A stretch of DNA of 64,000 nt from Hybos culiciformis (lineage: Eukaryota; Arthropoda; Insecta; Diptera; Hybotidae), in NCBI GenBank assembly GCA_964007475.1, contig OZ023275.1, positions 36,513,381 to 36,577,380 of the forward strand, written 5' to 3'. The notes below the pieces were generated by a model that was not told the DNA's origin, did no database searches, and was given only the letters and a program-made list of their open reading frames with translations. Positions within the stretch are counted from its first letter, which is position 1, and every line of letters starts with the position of its first letter. This document shows positions 1 through 14,922 of the stretch, one piece after another. The position numbers and the translations under genes were made by a program.

Positions 1-3000
1 CATTAAAGTTAAATAAAAAAACTAATTTTTGCCTTTTACAAAAACTCAATCTATAATTATATTGTAAGGTACTCTTCTTATTTATTTTAATTTTTTAATA
101 AATAAAAAGAAAATAAATTTTTTCTTCTTTCTTTAATTTCAAAAAAGAAAAAAATATACTAAAATATAAATTATATTTGTTTGTATTATATTATTTATGT
201 AGTATATACCTATATCTAACAAATAAAGGAAAATTATTACATTTTACATAAGTAAAACCAATAAAAAAAAGTTTAAAAAAAATTTCTCCCACAATTAAGT
301 TCTTTGTGCCTTTTAATGTATAACATAATACCTAGCTGTGTAGAGTACATATATAGCTATATATATTTTGAAATACTTCATTATTATTTTGTGCAAACAG
401 AAAATTCTGTATAAATAAAATATAAAATAAAATATTTTATATTTTTTCAATTTATAAATACCTCAAAGTCAAAACATTGAACTTTCTTTTAATGAACAAA
501 ATGAAATTATATATATTATTTTTCAGACTTGTAAAAATCTTTAACGATATAATAAAAAAAAAGACCGTGCGATATTTTAGCGAGCTTTTTTCTTTTTTTT
601 TATAATTATTATTACTTACATTGAATTATATTTTTATATCTTTTTTTTATTTAGTTGCTTTTATAATTAATTTTTCGTTATTAAAATGTTAAATGTAACT
701 ATATAGTTAATGCAATTTACCATAAAGAGTTAGAAAAAAAAATGTTTTTTTTTTGTAATTTGTCTATTTTATTGATGTTAAATATGTTTTATTACTTTTG
801 TGTAATAATTGTTATATTGTTGGTTAGTATACAGTGTACCAACATTTCACTTACAATTGAATATATTTATGAATTTTAAAGATTATTTAAATTTAAATTT
901 ATCTAGGTTTACTTTGAATATTCTTTGAGGTGGTCCATTTCCATATAGACAGCATTCCAAATTAAATCAATTCATAATTAACAGTATACCGCGTTATGTA
1001 CTACGCGAAAGTTATTAAGAACTATACAAATAAATTTCACAGTATAGCAAATAAAAAGTGGGAAATCCCCGTGTTATATGGGGGAAAAAATGTATTATAC
1101 GACGGACATGAAATCGCGTAATATGAAAGCGCGTTATAAAAGAACTATGTTTAAAGGGGGGGGATGAATATATTTCATAACTTTATGAAACTATCTTTAT
1201 AATACTAATTAATCTCCTGTAAATAATTGATCTGTTTAATATAAATCATTCATTTATATAATAATTTTAATTCATTTTTTCTTTCTTTAAATAAAATTGA
1301 TGGTGTTTAAAAATATTATTGTGAATTAAGTTTAAAAAAAAAAAAACAAAAAAATAGACAGTTAAGATGAAAAATTTTCATTATCAAGAAACGTTAAATA
1401 TATATAAATAATATTTGAAATTAAAACATTTCTATAAAAAAAAAAAAAATCAGTTCAAAACATGATAATTGTATCAATTTATTTTAAAGTTAAAATTGTA
1501 TGCTCAAGAAAGCCTGTAATTTATTCTTCAAGTCTTTTTTTCTTTTCTTCTTTTCTTTTCTTTTATATCACACAGCAAGAGAATTAATTTTTAAACATTC
1601 CCCTCCCTTATACCAAAAAAAAAAAAATAATACTGAAATATGTTGGTTTTTTTTTTTAAAGATTCGCGTGTTGAAAATATCTTTTTATTCGAATAAATAA
1701 TTTAGATATTTTTTAATTTAATTAAATTAAAGAAAATATTTTTTTTTGGAAAAAAAAAAAATCATCAACTAAAATTAATTCGTTGATAGCATAAAGTAGT
1801 ATTTGTACTATTTTCTGTCACACTAACTTCGAAATTTTTACAATTAATGTGATAAGTAGGTTAAAATAACATTATGATAGGTGGTTGAAATGAAATGAAA
1901 ATTATATTTTCTTTTTATATATAGGTTAAATAAATAATTTAGTACGTTTTTTGTGTGTTTATAAAGTTTTCGTTAGATTTGGGTATTCGAGAAAATTACA
2001 AAAGTCAAAATAAATTGTTAAAGATTTCTCTGTTATGCCAAATCTTGATTAATATATTTTTTTTTATCTATTTAAAAAAAAAAATATTAAGAAGAAAAAC
2101 AAAATAATTTTCCAACATAATTCTTATTAAAAGAAAATGGTTTTAACTTTAAGTGAATTAAAAATAAATATTATTTTCAATGTTGTGTATAAATATATTG
2201 GCAGAAAGAGAGTGCATGTTATTAACTATAACTTTATATATAATTTATTGTTATTTTGTTTTATGTTTTATGTTTGTAATATTATTATTATTATTATTAT
2301 TTTTTTTTTACTTTTTAAATAGCGCAAGTGAAAGTTATTTTTCATTTCGTCTTTTTTAATGTTAAGTTTCTTAACATTTTTTTTTTTTTTTTATAAATTA
2401 CTTCTTCTTTCTTTGAAAGAAAAAAAAAACTTTCTTGCAATTTGTATAATAACTCTTTTTTTTTATGACTTATTTTTCATAAACGCATTATTTCGATATT
2501 GAATTATGTTAAAAAGAATTTGAAAACTTTGAAAAGACTCCAAGTATCCAAGTATCATTTAAAGAAAACCGAATATTAAAACTCAAATCTTAAAGTTTGA
2601 ACTTATAGATTAAATTATCTATTTGATCATATAAAGTTCAGTGATTTGAAAAAAAAAGTTTTAAATCAATTTATTAATTTTTTTTTTCCCCCAACCAAAA
2701 CGTCAATATATATCCGACAAAAATAAATTATTCTCAATGGATATTAATTATTCATTGATTATAAAATTTTAAATTTTTTTTTTAAGCTTAAAAATGATTA
2801 CACCTTAAACCAAGAAAATAATACACAAACAACATTGCTATATATATATAAAAAAATAAAATTATGTAAATAAATATAATACATCTAATATCAAACTTAA
2901 TTTAAAAAAAAAATAAAAAAAAAATTCTGAAAAACTGAAATAAAAAACACTTAAAAGTTAGGTAATAACTTCAAATTATTTTCAGTTTAGTTTTTAAACA

Positions 3001-6000
3001 GATAAAATTCAATACAAAAGAGACAAACATTTTTCATGGAGATTCCCATATTTTTTTTCTACCCAATAATGTATAAATATTATAGTAAGCTCTTCTGTGT
3101 ACACGATTATGTTTTTTTTTTTCATTTTATCATGTTCATTTGCTGAAACAACCTTCCGTTGTCGTCGCCGTTTAATGTGCGTCCGTCTAACCCTCTTAAA
3201 AATTGAACAAAAAGGAAAATATAAAAAAAAAAAAAAAAACTGAAATAAAATAATTTTTCCCAACAAAATTCCTCTTTCTTTTCCATAGGTTAAACACAAT
3301 TTTTTTAATACTTGAAAAAACGAATTTATTGATATTATTTTGTTTTATGCGACATTTATTGAATTTCAAAATCATTTTTAAAATTAATATTTTAATGCAT
3401 TTGCTTATGGGAAATTGATGGAAAAATATTATTTTTTTCAATTTCATTCAATTTATATATCAATTTAGTTGTAATACAGTTAAAAGTTTGATAACATTAA
3501 AAAAATTGTGTTATTTTACTTGTTAAATAAAATTTGACAAAATTTAGTTTTTTTTTTCCTAAAAATAGTGAAAATGGAATTTGTTTCAATGCTACATTAT
3601 TAATTTAGGTATTAATTTTTATATTTTCTGGTATAACTGCGGCTACTCGCCTTTGCACTGAATTTATACTCTGGTTGCATATTATTTTCAATATGAAATT
3701 TTTTTTTTGTACTATAGTTTGTATATACATACTATATTATATGCATATAGTTGTATGTATATTTATAATAATAATTTTTTTTTCCCTTTTTGGTATTTTT
3801 TTTTTATGCGCTTTGGATAATATGTATAATTTACACGCTAAAAATCCCTAAGCTATTGAGCACTATTATAAAAGAATGAAAAGAGGTCTTTGTAGATTTT
3901 ATAGATACTTGAGTGTTGGGATCTAGAATTATTTTGTAATAAATCCGAGATAAAATTTAATGAATTATTTTTTTCTTTTTTAATAACTTTTTGTGTTCAT
4001 GGTCAATTAGTTTTGTCATTCACTTATTTAATTTTAAATATAGTTTAGCTGAAGAAAATCTAATTTGATAAAGATAATATGGGCAAAGAATTTTCTTTTT
4101 TATCAAACTTAAGTCAATCAATTATGGATTTTAATAAAAAAATAAAAAAAAACATAAATTTTTAAAAATTTCCCAAAAATTGTGGTTACTACAAATTGAA
4201 ACTATATTTATTAGGGAAATATGCTGCTATTTCACTTGAACAAATGTGAGTATTTTTGCGAAGGTTTTTTTTTTTTATTTTTGCATAATTTTTGTTTGAT
4301 TAATTTTTTATTTATTTACAAAAATGCACTGAATTGAAAATTAGTTTTTTTTTTTTTTTTTTCTATATTTTAAATAATAATAAAAATGGAAAAAATATCA
4401 TGTTTAGTAGGTAGTACTGGTACATAAGCTATATTTATTATTTTTTTGTCATTTTAACTAATTTTTTTTAACTATTTAACAATTTTTTGGTTCACTAACT
4501 TATCTTATGTTGTTAATTTTTTATTATTTTTGTTTTTTTTTTCAATCAAAGTGATTAATAAAAAAATATCTATAAAATACTTTTAATGATGCAACATAAT
4601 CTTAAATTGAATATCTTAGTTTTTTTTTTTCGAAAAAGATACTATTATGTATATTTCTTTCGTAATGTGTATTTTTTTTTTCTTTTCATTCATTACAAAA
4701 AAATAAATTTACCAAAAATAGCTAATAGAGCTTTTTCTGTTATTAATTTTATTTTTTTTTTTTTGATTTTGTGATGCAACTTAAAAAACATAATACTAAT
4801 ATTTATACATTTTTTTGGTATAAAATAATGATGCACAAAACCCTAAAACTATATATGAATTAGCAGAAGAAAAAAATTATTATTATATCTTATCTTTTTC
4901 ATAAAGCAAAAAAAAAAAAAATATGGGTTATTCCTTTAATAAAAAAAACATGGATATATTTTTTTTATTTTTATGAAAATAAAATACAAGTATAGAAGAA
5001 ATCAAAATTGCATTTTTTTTTTTTTATGTTTACATTTAGTGCATTTTTAACAAAAAAAAAAAAAAATTGTACTACATATTATATGCAGCCACAATGAAAA
5101 TTGCTTCTGGGCTTCTTCCGGCCCGTCATAAAGCATTCAAATGCCGCATATAACATCAAAATATAAAAAAAAATAAAAAAAAACGTAAAAAACTCACACA
5201 TAATCTTATTTTATTTTTTTTTTTATGAATGAAAAATCACATATATACCATTTTTGGTATTTTTATACGTGTACTACTATTTTAATAAGAAGAAAAAAAA
5301 AACAACAAAAAACAACAAAAAGTTAAAAACTTTATGTACCAGTGATGGATATAAATGTATGTACATATATATTTAAAAAAAAAAAAAAAGTGGTTTTATT
5401 ATAATAATTTCGATAAAAAAAAAAAGTAATAAAAATAAAAAAGAAATTTATACAATTTTAATTCACAAAATTTCTGAAGTTGTTTCTTCATATATTATTA
5501 TTTTGTCATCATTTTCTTTAAAACTATATTAATTTTCATAGCTTTTGAATCTTCAATTGTAATTTAAAACTTAAATATTATATTTTAATATAAATGATGC
5601 AAAATGTGAAATTATTTCCTTAATAGGTGTCTGTAGTTATAATTTTTATCTAACTTTAGTCCAATTAAAAGCTCTAAATCTTAAGTAAAAAAAAAAACTA
5701 TCTGGGAACTTAAGATCTCGTACAAAAATAAAAAACATACTTTTTATTATCATTTTTTATATACATATTTATACATATATTACGTCATGCTCAATATAAC
5801 TTGAAAATCTTGCTAATTTAGTCAAAAATGCGACAAATAAACAAGAAAAAAAATAAAAATGATCAGACAAATATTTGTAAATTTAAAACAATTACTCGAC
5901 TCAAAAAACAAATTTCTCCTAATTTACTTAATTTTAAAGAAAAAAAAAATTAACTAAGAAATTAAATGTATTTTTTTTTTTTTAAAGTATGTTATACAAA

Positions 6001-6190
6001 AATGTTAATAAAAAAAAAACATAGAGCTTCATTTTTGAACATAAAAAAAAATCTATGCTATTGAAGAAAAAAAATAAAAAAAATTTTTACGTAATAGGTA
6101 GTGTAGATTTTTTTTTTTTTTTATTAACTTTTTTTCTTCCTCGATTAACAAAAAAAAAAATTTTTTTTTATTTTATTTTTTTTTTTAAAT
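1..6190. other. gene-free A/T-rich stretch
   Basis: No coding exon is supportable here. The open frames are artefacts of poly-T (Phe) and poly-A (Lys) runs. Two small patches are less A/T-rich than their surroundings: about 985-1145, which repeats CGCGTTAT-like words, and about 5088-5155, which holds GCATTCAAATGC and GGCCCG. Since the next supported exon (14,923) begins with a splice acceptor, this stretch may be part of a very long intron or the upstream flank of that gene. Confidence 0.6.
985..1145. repeat. possible decayed mariner-type repeat remnant
   Basis: The patch contains several near-copies of a CGCGTTAT word (about 989, 1069, 1117 and 1129) in both exact and decayed form. Their spacing and CpG content are unlike the flanking DNA. 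Interiors of Tc1/mariner-like MITEs in insects often carry this type of word, and an intact example with proper ends lies at 56,754-56,949 in this window. I cannot find matching terminal repeats here, so this is at best a fragment. Confidence 0.25.
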
Positions 6191-6191
6191 A

Positions 6192-6461
6192 ATGTTAAAT
6201 TTTATTGTAAAAATGTTTCAAATAACATATTTCGCATTTACTTCGAATTACTTCATTTTTAACTTCTCAAATACTTCGAACGAATTATACAAAATTAACT
6301 TCCTTGTGGAAAATTCTAAATATAAGAGTTCCGGAATGGGAGCTACAACACACGGAAGCTTGTACAGACTTCAAGGAAAAACCGGAAACGGTACTTCACA
6401 TACTCTGAAGATGCTTGGCTCATACTTTGTACGGGATCCCCAAGTAGTTAAGAAAATCTAA
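6192..6461 (+). CDS. unrecognised open frame with exon-like composition
   Basis: The frame from 6192 gives 89 residues. Only its last 50 or so residues, from about 6310, have balanced codon use (GGA, ACC, GGC, CGG, CCC), quite unlike the flanking poly-A/T. The C-terminal part is Gly/Thr/Ser-rich, then basic-hydrophobic (ends PQVVKKI before TAA). There is no convincing pyrimidine tract and AG directly upstream, so a splice acceptor is not obvious; an AG at about 6328 is possible. I do not recognise the family. It could be the terminal coding exon of a spliced gene, a retro-copy fragment or a chance island. The stop followed at once by poly-T background fits a true 3' end. Confidence 0.35.
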   Translation: MLNFIVKMFQITYFAFTSNYFIFNFSNTSNELYKINFLVENSKYKSSGMGATTHGSLYRLQGKTGNGTSHTLKMLGSYFVRDPQVVKKI

Positions 6462-6479
6462 CTATCTAATTCGAAATTG

Positions 6480-9400
6480 CTTTGCAAATGTATTTTTTTT
6501 TTCTATTAAATTGTCGTTTATTACGAAAGCGGTAATGAAAGCAAAAAAATAAAATAAAAAAATATATTTTTTTTTTTATGATTTCAGATTTTCCATTCTT
6601 TTCATGAATGAATTTCATGAAGAAGAAGAAGAAAAAAAAAAAATGAAATTTGAAAGCAACATAAAAAAAAAATATACAATTTAAATAAATGAAAAACTTT
6701 TTTTTTTTTGTTAAAAAAAAAAATGGAAAATGAAATAATAAAACTACCGTTATTGTTTTACCAGTTATTATACTTGTTTCGTCTTTCTATATTTTTAATT
6801 TGTTTTTTTTTTTATGTTTTTTTATGTTTTTAATACTTTTGGTATGATTTTAATACTTTAGGTATGATTTTCAGTGCTTTCTTGTTTAGCGAAAAATAAA
6901 AAAAAAAATAAATAAATAAAAATTTTTTGTGCATATATGTATAATATTTTTTATGCTTTTTTTTTATTTTCAATTTAAGAATGTTTAATGAAGAATAAAT
7001 TTTATTTTATCCAAAAATTAAAAAAATAAATCCAATTTTTCTTTTTGAATAGTTTGAAAGAAGATGAAATTTCGATTTTAATTATTTTTGAAGGTTCCTT
7101 TTACCTTAAAATGAGAAAAATAAAGAAAACTTTAAAATTTTCCGTATAACTTTATACCTTTATATCTCCCGTCAGTACTGATGTTTTCATTATCTTATTC
7201 CTTTATACGGCCGCGAGTTTAATTCCCACCTCAACCTGAGATTTGGATGAATTATTCAGATATCCACTTAATCAAAGTGTTATTTTTATACGTATACAGC
7301 ACAGTATCGAAGAAAAGATACACTTCACACAAATTCAAAGTATTCGATACTAAAATTTCGCACAACAGTTTTATAATTATAGAAAACTTAATATCGCAAA
7401 AAATTTTTATAATTAATGTCCTTGTCATTAAAAAAAATAAAAATAAAAAAAAACTAACAACAACTTCGCACATAAACACAATCGAATCAAATACATGCTT
7501 ATTATAAGATAATTTTATAAATGTTAGGTATTTATATTTATATAAAACATTTTTTTTTTTTTTTTTTCTTAAAACTTAATATAATTTTTTCATTAGCTTC
7601 CGTTTACATATTCATTTATGTATATATAAATATAATAAATGTTTTAAAAAAAAAAAAAAAAACATCATCAAAATATTTTTCCTAAACTTTTAATTTTCAT
7701 TTCATTTTGCTTTGTGTTTTCCTCACTATTTCTTTTATATATTTTTCTATATATACATATATACACATTTCGTTTTCCTCGTTTATTTATGACATAATTA
7801 TAATTTTTTTTATTTTTATTTTTTTTGTACAAACAACGCAAAATATTTTTAGAAAGTGCACAATTATTTAACTTTAATTTTAAAAAAAGAAAAAAAAAAA
7901 GCATTTAAAAAAGTTTATTTTTAAAATTTATGAGAAATGAAGAAACTATTTTGTTATTTTTATTTTTATTAAAACTATTTTCTCAATTTTTTTTTTTTTT
8001 GAAATAGTATTTCATATGAATTGCGTAGAATATGAAAAAAAAAAAAAGCATAAAAACATTAAAGACAATAATGTAAAGTTTTAAAACTTATTTTCGATTA
8101 AACACTATAGATATAGGTAGTTTTGCTTATTAGCGATTTAAATGAGTGGTTATCAAGCTATTTGTAGTTGTTGTATTATTGCTGTTTTTTGTCTGCTCAG
8201 GCAACTAAACTATGTCCTGCTTATGTCAAAAGAAAAAAAACATCAATTGCACATAAATCGTTCATGTGATGTTCTGTGCATTATCAAAATTAAACCAGTT
8301 ATGGTGTGAACACGAATTGAGAGTTACACTACTCATTTAAAACATGTTTTAATTATATATACTGTATAAACCATATTATAGTAAAATCAATCATGTTGGA
8401 AGATAAAAGTTAATGATGTTCGCGAAATTTTCATTCATTAGTGACATAATTGATGGAAAATAATTTTTCTTTTTTGTACATAAAACTTCAATACTAATAC
8501 GAAGTTAAAGTTAAGAAAATTCATATTTAAACTACTTTAATCTAATTTTCATCAGAATAATCTCAAATAATTTTTTTTTTCTTTATCTTTAATTACTTTA
8601 ATGATTGTTAGTTTGTATATTCAAAAATAAAATAAAATAATATACCCATTTAATTTTTTTTTGATAATATTTACTCTGTACGCATAATAACTTTATGGCC
8701 TTGATTATATTCTTATTTTTGTATCACAATATAATACTTTATGTTATTTATGTTTAGAAAAAAAAAAATAGAAAAACGGAAAAAACAAAATTAAAAGTTC
8801 GTGTAGTTTTTTTTTTTCTTCTAAATTTACCTTATTTTAACTTTTTGAAACATATGTGAGCATCATTTTTATGATTTATTTATTTTACTTTGACTACAAA
8901 AAAAAAAGAGAGAAAAGCTTTTTTCACTCTCTGTAATCGTAATTTTTTTTTTCTTAATTTTTTTTTTTTTTATTAACATAAACCACTAATGTATAATCAA
9001 ATATAATATAAATTTTCTTCAACCTGTAAATACAGAAAAAAAAAAAAAGATATACCTAACAGCATAAAACCTGCTATGCTTTTTATTTATTTTTTTTTTA
9101 AATGTACAATCGTTGTCACTGTTATGATATCGAAAAAAAAAAAAAAACTAAATTTTATTTTTTTTTCTTGTTAATTTTTAAGTTACCTTCAAAACTTGAA
9201 TAAAATTATAATAAAATTGAACGTACATATATTTTTTTTTTTGTCTCTAAACTTTTTTTATACATGTATAAAAATTTATTGCCCTATAAATGGTATATTT
9301 TTAGTTATATACATTGAAAGGGAGTATAACGATGTACAAATAGAAACCAATAGTTTGGTTTTCTTCATACTTACTGTATGTAGCGCACTGTCAAAGTGGG

Positions 9401-12400
9401 CCAATATTTTTGATTCCGGTTGAAAATTAACAAAAATCTGACTCAATTAATGACTTAAATCGTTTTGTGTATATAAACAGAATTATGTATTTTTATTACA
9501 TTGTTCGACTGTAAACTCATAACCAGATTTTATAATAAAATAAAATCAATTTTTCATTACACTATCTATATTCGAAAAAAAAACCGTAAAATTTTCTTTT
9601 TAACTAACCATAATATTAACTTTTAATCAATCACATTATAATTTCCATGTAACTGAGAAATTATTCAAATGTCAGTTTGTTAAACGGAAAATAAAAGTAC
9701 TATAATTTATTCTTCATGTTATACCTATATATTATAGTTATTCAATATAAATAACTATGAAGTATATATTATAAAGTGGAAAAACAGAATATATCAAACG
9801 ACCTCTAGAGATTTTCACTTGAATGGAAAATTATATATACAACCATAAAATATCAGAAATTTATATACATACAATATTTTTAAACTCAAACAATAATTGT
9901 AACACACATTTATGTAATAATTATTTTATGTACACACTTACTTGAAAATGTGCATTTTTAAGAATTTCTTGTTTGGTGTATACGACGACACATATATAAA
10001 ATTTTTTTTTTTTTAATAAAATCTTTAAAATAGCCCTAATTTTAATTTTTATATATACATAGCTAAAATAGACGATAATGAATTTAATATTGCTGTTGAT
10101 TTAAATTTAACCAGATTTTTTGGTATAAATTTTTAGTTTATTAAAAAAAAAAATTAAAAGAAATTATTTTGTAGGTATAAATTTGATCTGTTCGCTCATG
10201 TATGATAGTTTATAATATAGTTTCATGGTTGGCAGAATATATATTTTTCTATTTATGTGCATATGGAGGTTTATTGATTTAATGTGCATATACAGTTGAT
10301 GGTGAAACTATAAAAGCAATAAAAATACCCTATATAAAAAATGTGCATATTAAAGAAATTTTAATTATTCTTCGTATTCAATCCTTAAGCTTCCAAATAA
10401 TAATTATGATTCATATTTTAGCTAAACAATAATTTTTAGTTAAAAAAAACTATCTTTAATGTTATCAAAAAATTTCAAAATTATGCAAAAAACTAATTCA
10501 TAATCTTAAAATCATACATAAAACTTAAAAAAGAAAACATCTGTACCTACAATAATTTATAGTGTACCTATATGGAAATTTTCCATTAAAACAAGTGCAA
10601 ACTTTAATCTGAAGCTTTTTATAATTTAATTTAAAAATAAAAAAATTATACTACATATACATAATTGCTACCTTGTTTAGAATTTAATTTATTTTTTTTG
10701 TTTAAAAATGCGTTTTGCGTTTTACATTTCAGCAAAAATAAACAAAAAATTTATTTTTCTTATTTAAAATTAAAAGCTTTTCAATAAAAAGTCGCAGTAA
10801 ATCTCATAAAATAATATTAAATAAATATACATTCCACTCATTAATTTTTGCTTTAAGCTTGACTCCAAAAAAAAAAAGATACAAGTATCTTTTTATTATT
10901 TTTTATTTTTTTCTGCTTTATTTATGTAAAAAAAACTATATATTATAAACAAAAAATACCCACGTTTTTAAATGTGATATCAAAGTATGTTGTGTTTTTC
11001 ACCTTGAATGGTAAATTAAAAAAAAAAATAATAATAAAAAATATAATTAATAAAATAATTTACCAAAAGGTATGAACTTAGTTATATTATTCTCTGTAGA
11101 AAAAAATATATTGTAAAGTTTTTGATACATTTATGTGGTAAGAAATAAAGAAAAGCTCAGCTTTATTTTTTTATTTAGCAACCAATAAAATAAAAATAAT
11201 TGTCACGTTTGTAAAGTGTATACAAAATAGAAATTTAAAAATAAATTTATATAGAAAGATGCAAATTTGTATATTTTATTTATTTTTTTTTTTACATTTC
11301 GCCTTGGACTCTATGATACAAAAGTTAACAAATTTAAACAGATCTTACATAAAAAAAACACATTATTTTACATGAATTATTTATTATTACAAATAAGAAG
11401 TTTAACATTTTACAACCCATTTATAACTTAGTCTCTAACGTTTCTTAAAATTATAATAAAGATTCAAATCAATCAGATAATAATATTTTTTTTTTGTTTT
11501 TTCGAATTATGATAACGAAAAAAAAAGTTTTTTATCTGCAATCAAGTATCTTATTATTTTTTTAATACATTAGGTATAATGTTCGCAGTCATAATATATA
11601 AGTAACTTAACATCTATAAAAGCTATGCATATTTTATATATGTATACATACTCTTTTTGAATAGTACAATATAAAGCTTTGTTTTTTTTTTTGGGCAAAA
11701 AATAAGATTCAAATATAAGTTTCATTTTATATATTTTTTTTTTCTTCGATAACTATATACAAAAAAAAAATAACCTTGATTCGAAGGTATTCAAGTTCAT
11801 TTATTTATTCAATTTTTTTTTTTTTTTTTCATAAAACATTTTTAATATTTTCTTAAAAATATGATTGTCGTTTTACTGATTAGTAAAACCATATATATAT
11901 AGTTTTTTTTTTTGTTAAGATTATAAAGTTATCAGCTGGCATGATCATGATATTTTTTTTTGTGTTAATAAAAAAATAATATTCTTCTTTTTTGAAATAT
12001 TAAGTTAAAAACATAATTTATAATATAAAAAAATTTTCTGACTAAATCTCATATATATGGAATTGCATAATTCTTTCAATATATATATGTACAATCAAGT
12101 AGTACATTTATTATACAATTCAAAAAAAAATTTATTTCATCGATATTATCGAAACTCTTTATATTGGTAAGAAAAAAATAAAAATGTAATTTTAATTATA
12201 TTTATTATAGGATTGGGTAACTTATGTACATAGTTTAACCAAATACAATTTTTTTTTTATTGAATTCCTTAATAAAAAAATAAAAATGTTATGTGAAAAA
12301 TATCAAAACACTATTTTGTTTTTTTTTTCGAATAAAAAATATTTAGATCCATAAGGTTTAAAAAGAAAAAAAAAATAATGTGTGATTTATAGTGTTAAAA

Positions 12401-14922
12401 ATAAAATATTACAAAATTAATTTATTTATAAAAAAGATAAATTTTTTTTTTTTGTTAAAAAAACAAAGTGAAATTATATTTATAATCGGTTGCTAACAAC
12501 CATATATAAAATAATATAATATTTAAAATGTATATTTTATGGAGAGAAAAAAAAAATTAATAATTAATTATTTAGAGATAAGAATAATAATATTTTTATC
12601 TATGAATTTGATCAACAAGTGAATAATTGTGAATGTTTTTGAAATAAATAGTTATGCTTTAGATTTGAACAAAAATTAGAGTGAAAATATAAAATGAGGG
12701 ATTATCTATTTCGGTTTTGCAGCAGAAAAACTTAAAAAATTGGCTTTATGTTTTCATTAAACTTCCCCCCTGCATTAAAATTCTTTTAACTAATCAACTG
12801 CTTGACTGATTTCAATTCTTTGAATACCAAAATATCACTTTCATCTCGACTAAAGGATTTTAGGATTCACGGTCTTAATACACTGCGGTTATAACAACCA
12901 AGATTATCCTAAAAGTAAATTTATCTTAAATCGAATAATATTTTGAAAACTGGCCCCATACTTCACAATTGAAATTCCGTTTTAGGAAAGAGGAAAAGAA
13001 AAACAAATAAAAAACAAGTCAAATTAATTTTTCCTTACAAAATTCAAATAAACTTAATTTTTATGTAAATAAAACTAGGAAAATAATAAAAAAAAATATT
13101 TTCATAATTTGATTCTTTTTTTTTTTTTAATTCATATATAAGAAAAAAATTCTATATACCTAACTATAAAACATAGCTATACACTTTTATGTCATTGATG
13201 CAATAAAATATTATTATTATATGAATATCTCTATATTTATAATAAAAAAAAAATATATATCATTGAAACAAAAATATAATAATAATCATTTTATATAGAG
13301 GAAGCTTTTTTCTTTTTCTTTTTTTTTTTTTTCCAGAAAATGAGCTTTTTTGCAAAATAAAAATAATGCTATTTTGTTTAAAATAAATATTATATATATT
13401 TGCATCATTATATACATACATACGTATATCCATAAAATATTAATAAAATCATATTATTTCTATAAATATTTAATATAAAACTGGTGATTTTTTTAAAAAT
13501 ATATAAAAATATACCTTTTTAATGAAAAAAAAAATTAAAATCCAAAAAAAATAACATACATTTTTTTTTTCTTAACATACATATAGATTGCCGTCGCATT
13601 TTGAACAAAAAAAAAAAAATTAATATGTGATTAAATTGTATGGTTTTTATTTTTCGGGTTTTGGTGTCAATGTTCGACATTGAAAAGCTCTTGATTTTTT
13701 TTTTTCTACTCTTAAAAAAAATATATGTATTTATACATATATATATATATTATGCTTTTTTTTTTGTAAAGATAGATTAGGTATTTTTTTTTTATTATTT
13801 ATTTATTTATTTATTATGACCATAAACATGTTTGACTTATCATTTAAAAATTGATATTTTTATAATCTATTATTATATTGATGTATATACTATATTATGT
13901 TTATTTATGTACATGTTATATGCATAAATATTTTCAAATAAGATGCACACTAGCATTCAATTTATTATCAGGTGTTAATGTTCGTTTATTTTTTTTTTTT
14001 TTTTTTTTCACAATAATCATCACTTTTATGTTCATTATTTTTAATTACATTGTCTAGTAGCAATAAAATTTATATTATAATCGAGTATAAAAATAAAGTA
14101 CAAAAATAAAAAAAAAACATTAATAATAATAATTAGAATGCTAAAAAAAAATTGTTAATTCTAAAAATGAAAATGGTATTAAAGTAGAAGAAAAAAATTA
14201 TTCGATGATTTTATGTTTTGAACCACTTTTAATAATACTTTTGCTTTATTTGTTTTGAATTCGAATTAAAAATATTTAAATTCCTAAAATATATTTAAAT
14301 TTTTTTTTTATTTTACCTTTTAATTTTAATTATGTTTTTAATTAAGTTTAATTATTTGAAAACAATAGAACTTAATAACCGCATAAAAAGGCTAGAAATA
14401 AAAAATTATATACGATATCTACACCTAGTTCTAAAAAAATATGTCTAAAAAAGAAAATCAAAGTTTATTTATTTAATTAAAAAAAAAATTAAAAATTGGA
14501 CAAAAATTAGAAAAAATGGTAATAAGAGATAAAAATAAAGCTTTTTTTTTACTATAGTTATATGTATATACCTAGTACAGTGTGTATAGTATGGGACTAT
14601 GGGAATATTTGTTTCTATTTTTTGTCCATAAAAATATTTTTCTTATCAATTTTTAGTCTTAACGTTTTTGTTTTTCTTAAAAATAAAACAATTTTTTTTC
14701 TGTTTTTAAATAATTACAAAACAAAAAAAAAAAATTCAAGGTAAAATATTCAATTTTAAGATTAACTGAAAATGAAATCATAAGCAGAAATTTTATGTTC
14801 AGATGTTTTATTGAAAACAAACCATTTTATTTTTTCTTATAAAATATAATTTTTGGATATTTTAACATTACGTCAAAACTGATTTTTTTTGTATTAATAA
14901 TATTTTATTTTTTTATTTACAG
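6480..14922. other. gene-free A/T-rich stretch, probable intron or upstream flank
   Basis: Nothing codes convincingly in this interval; open frames reflect homopolymers. A mildly less A/T-rich patch at about 8,090-8,345 has no open frame or hairpin that I can identify and could be a conserved noncoding element. The stretch ends in a pyrimidine-rich tract and AG at 14,921-14,922, the acceptor of the terminal exon that follows. Confidence 0.6.
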
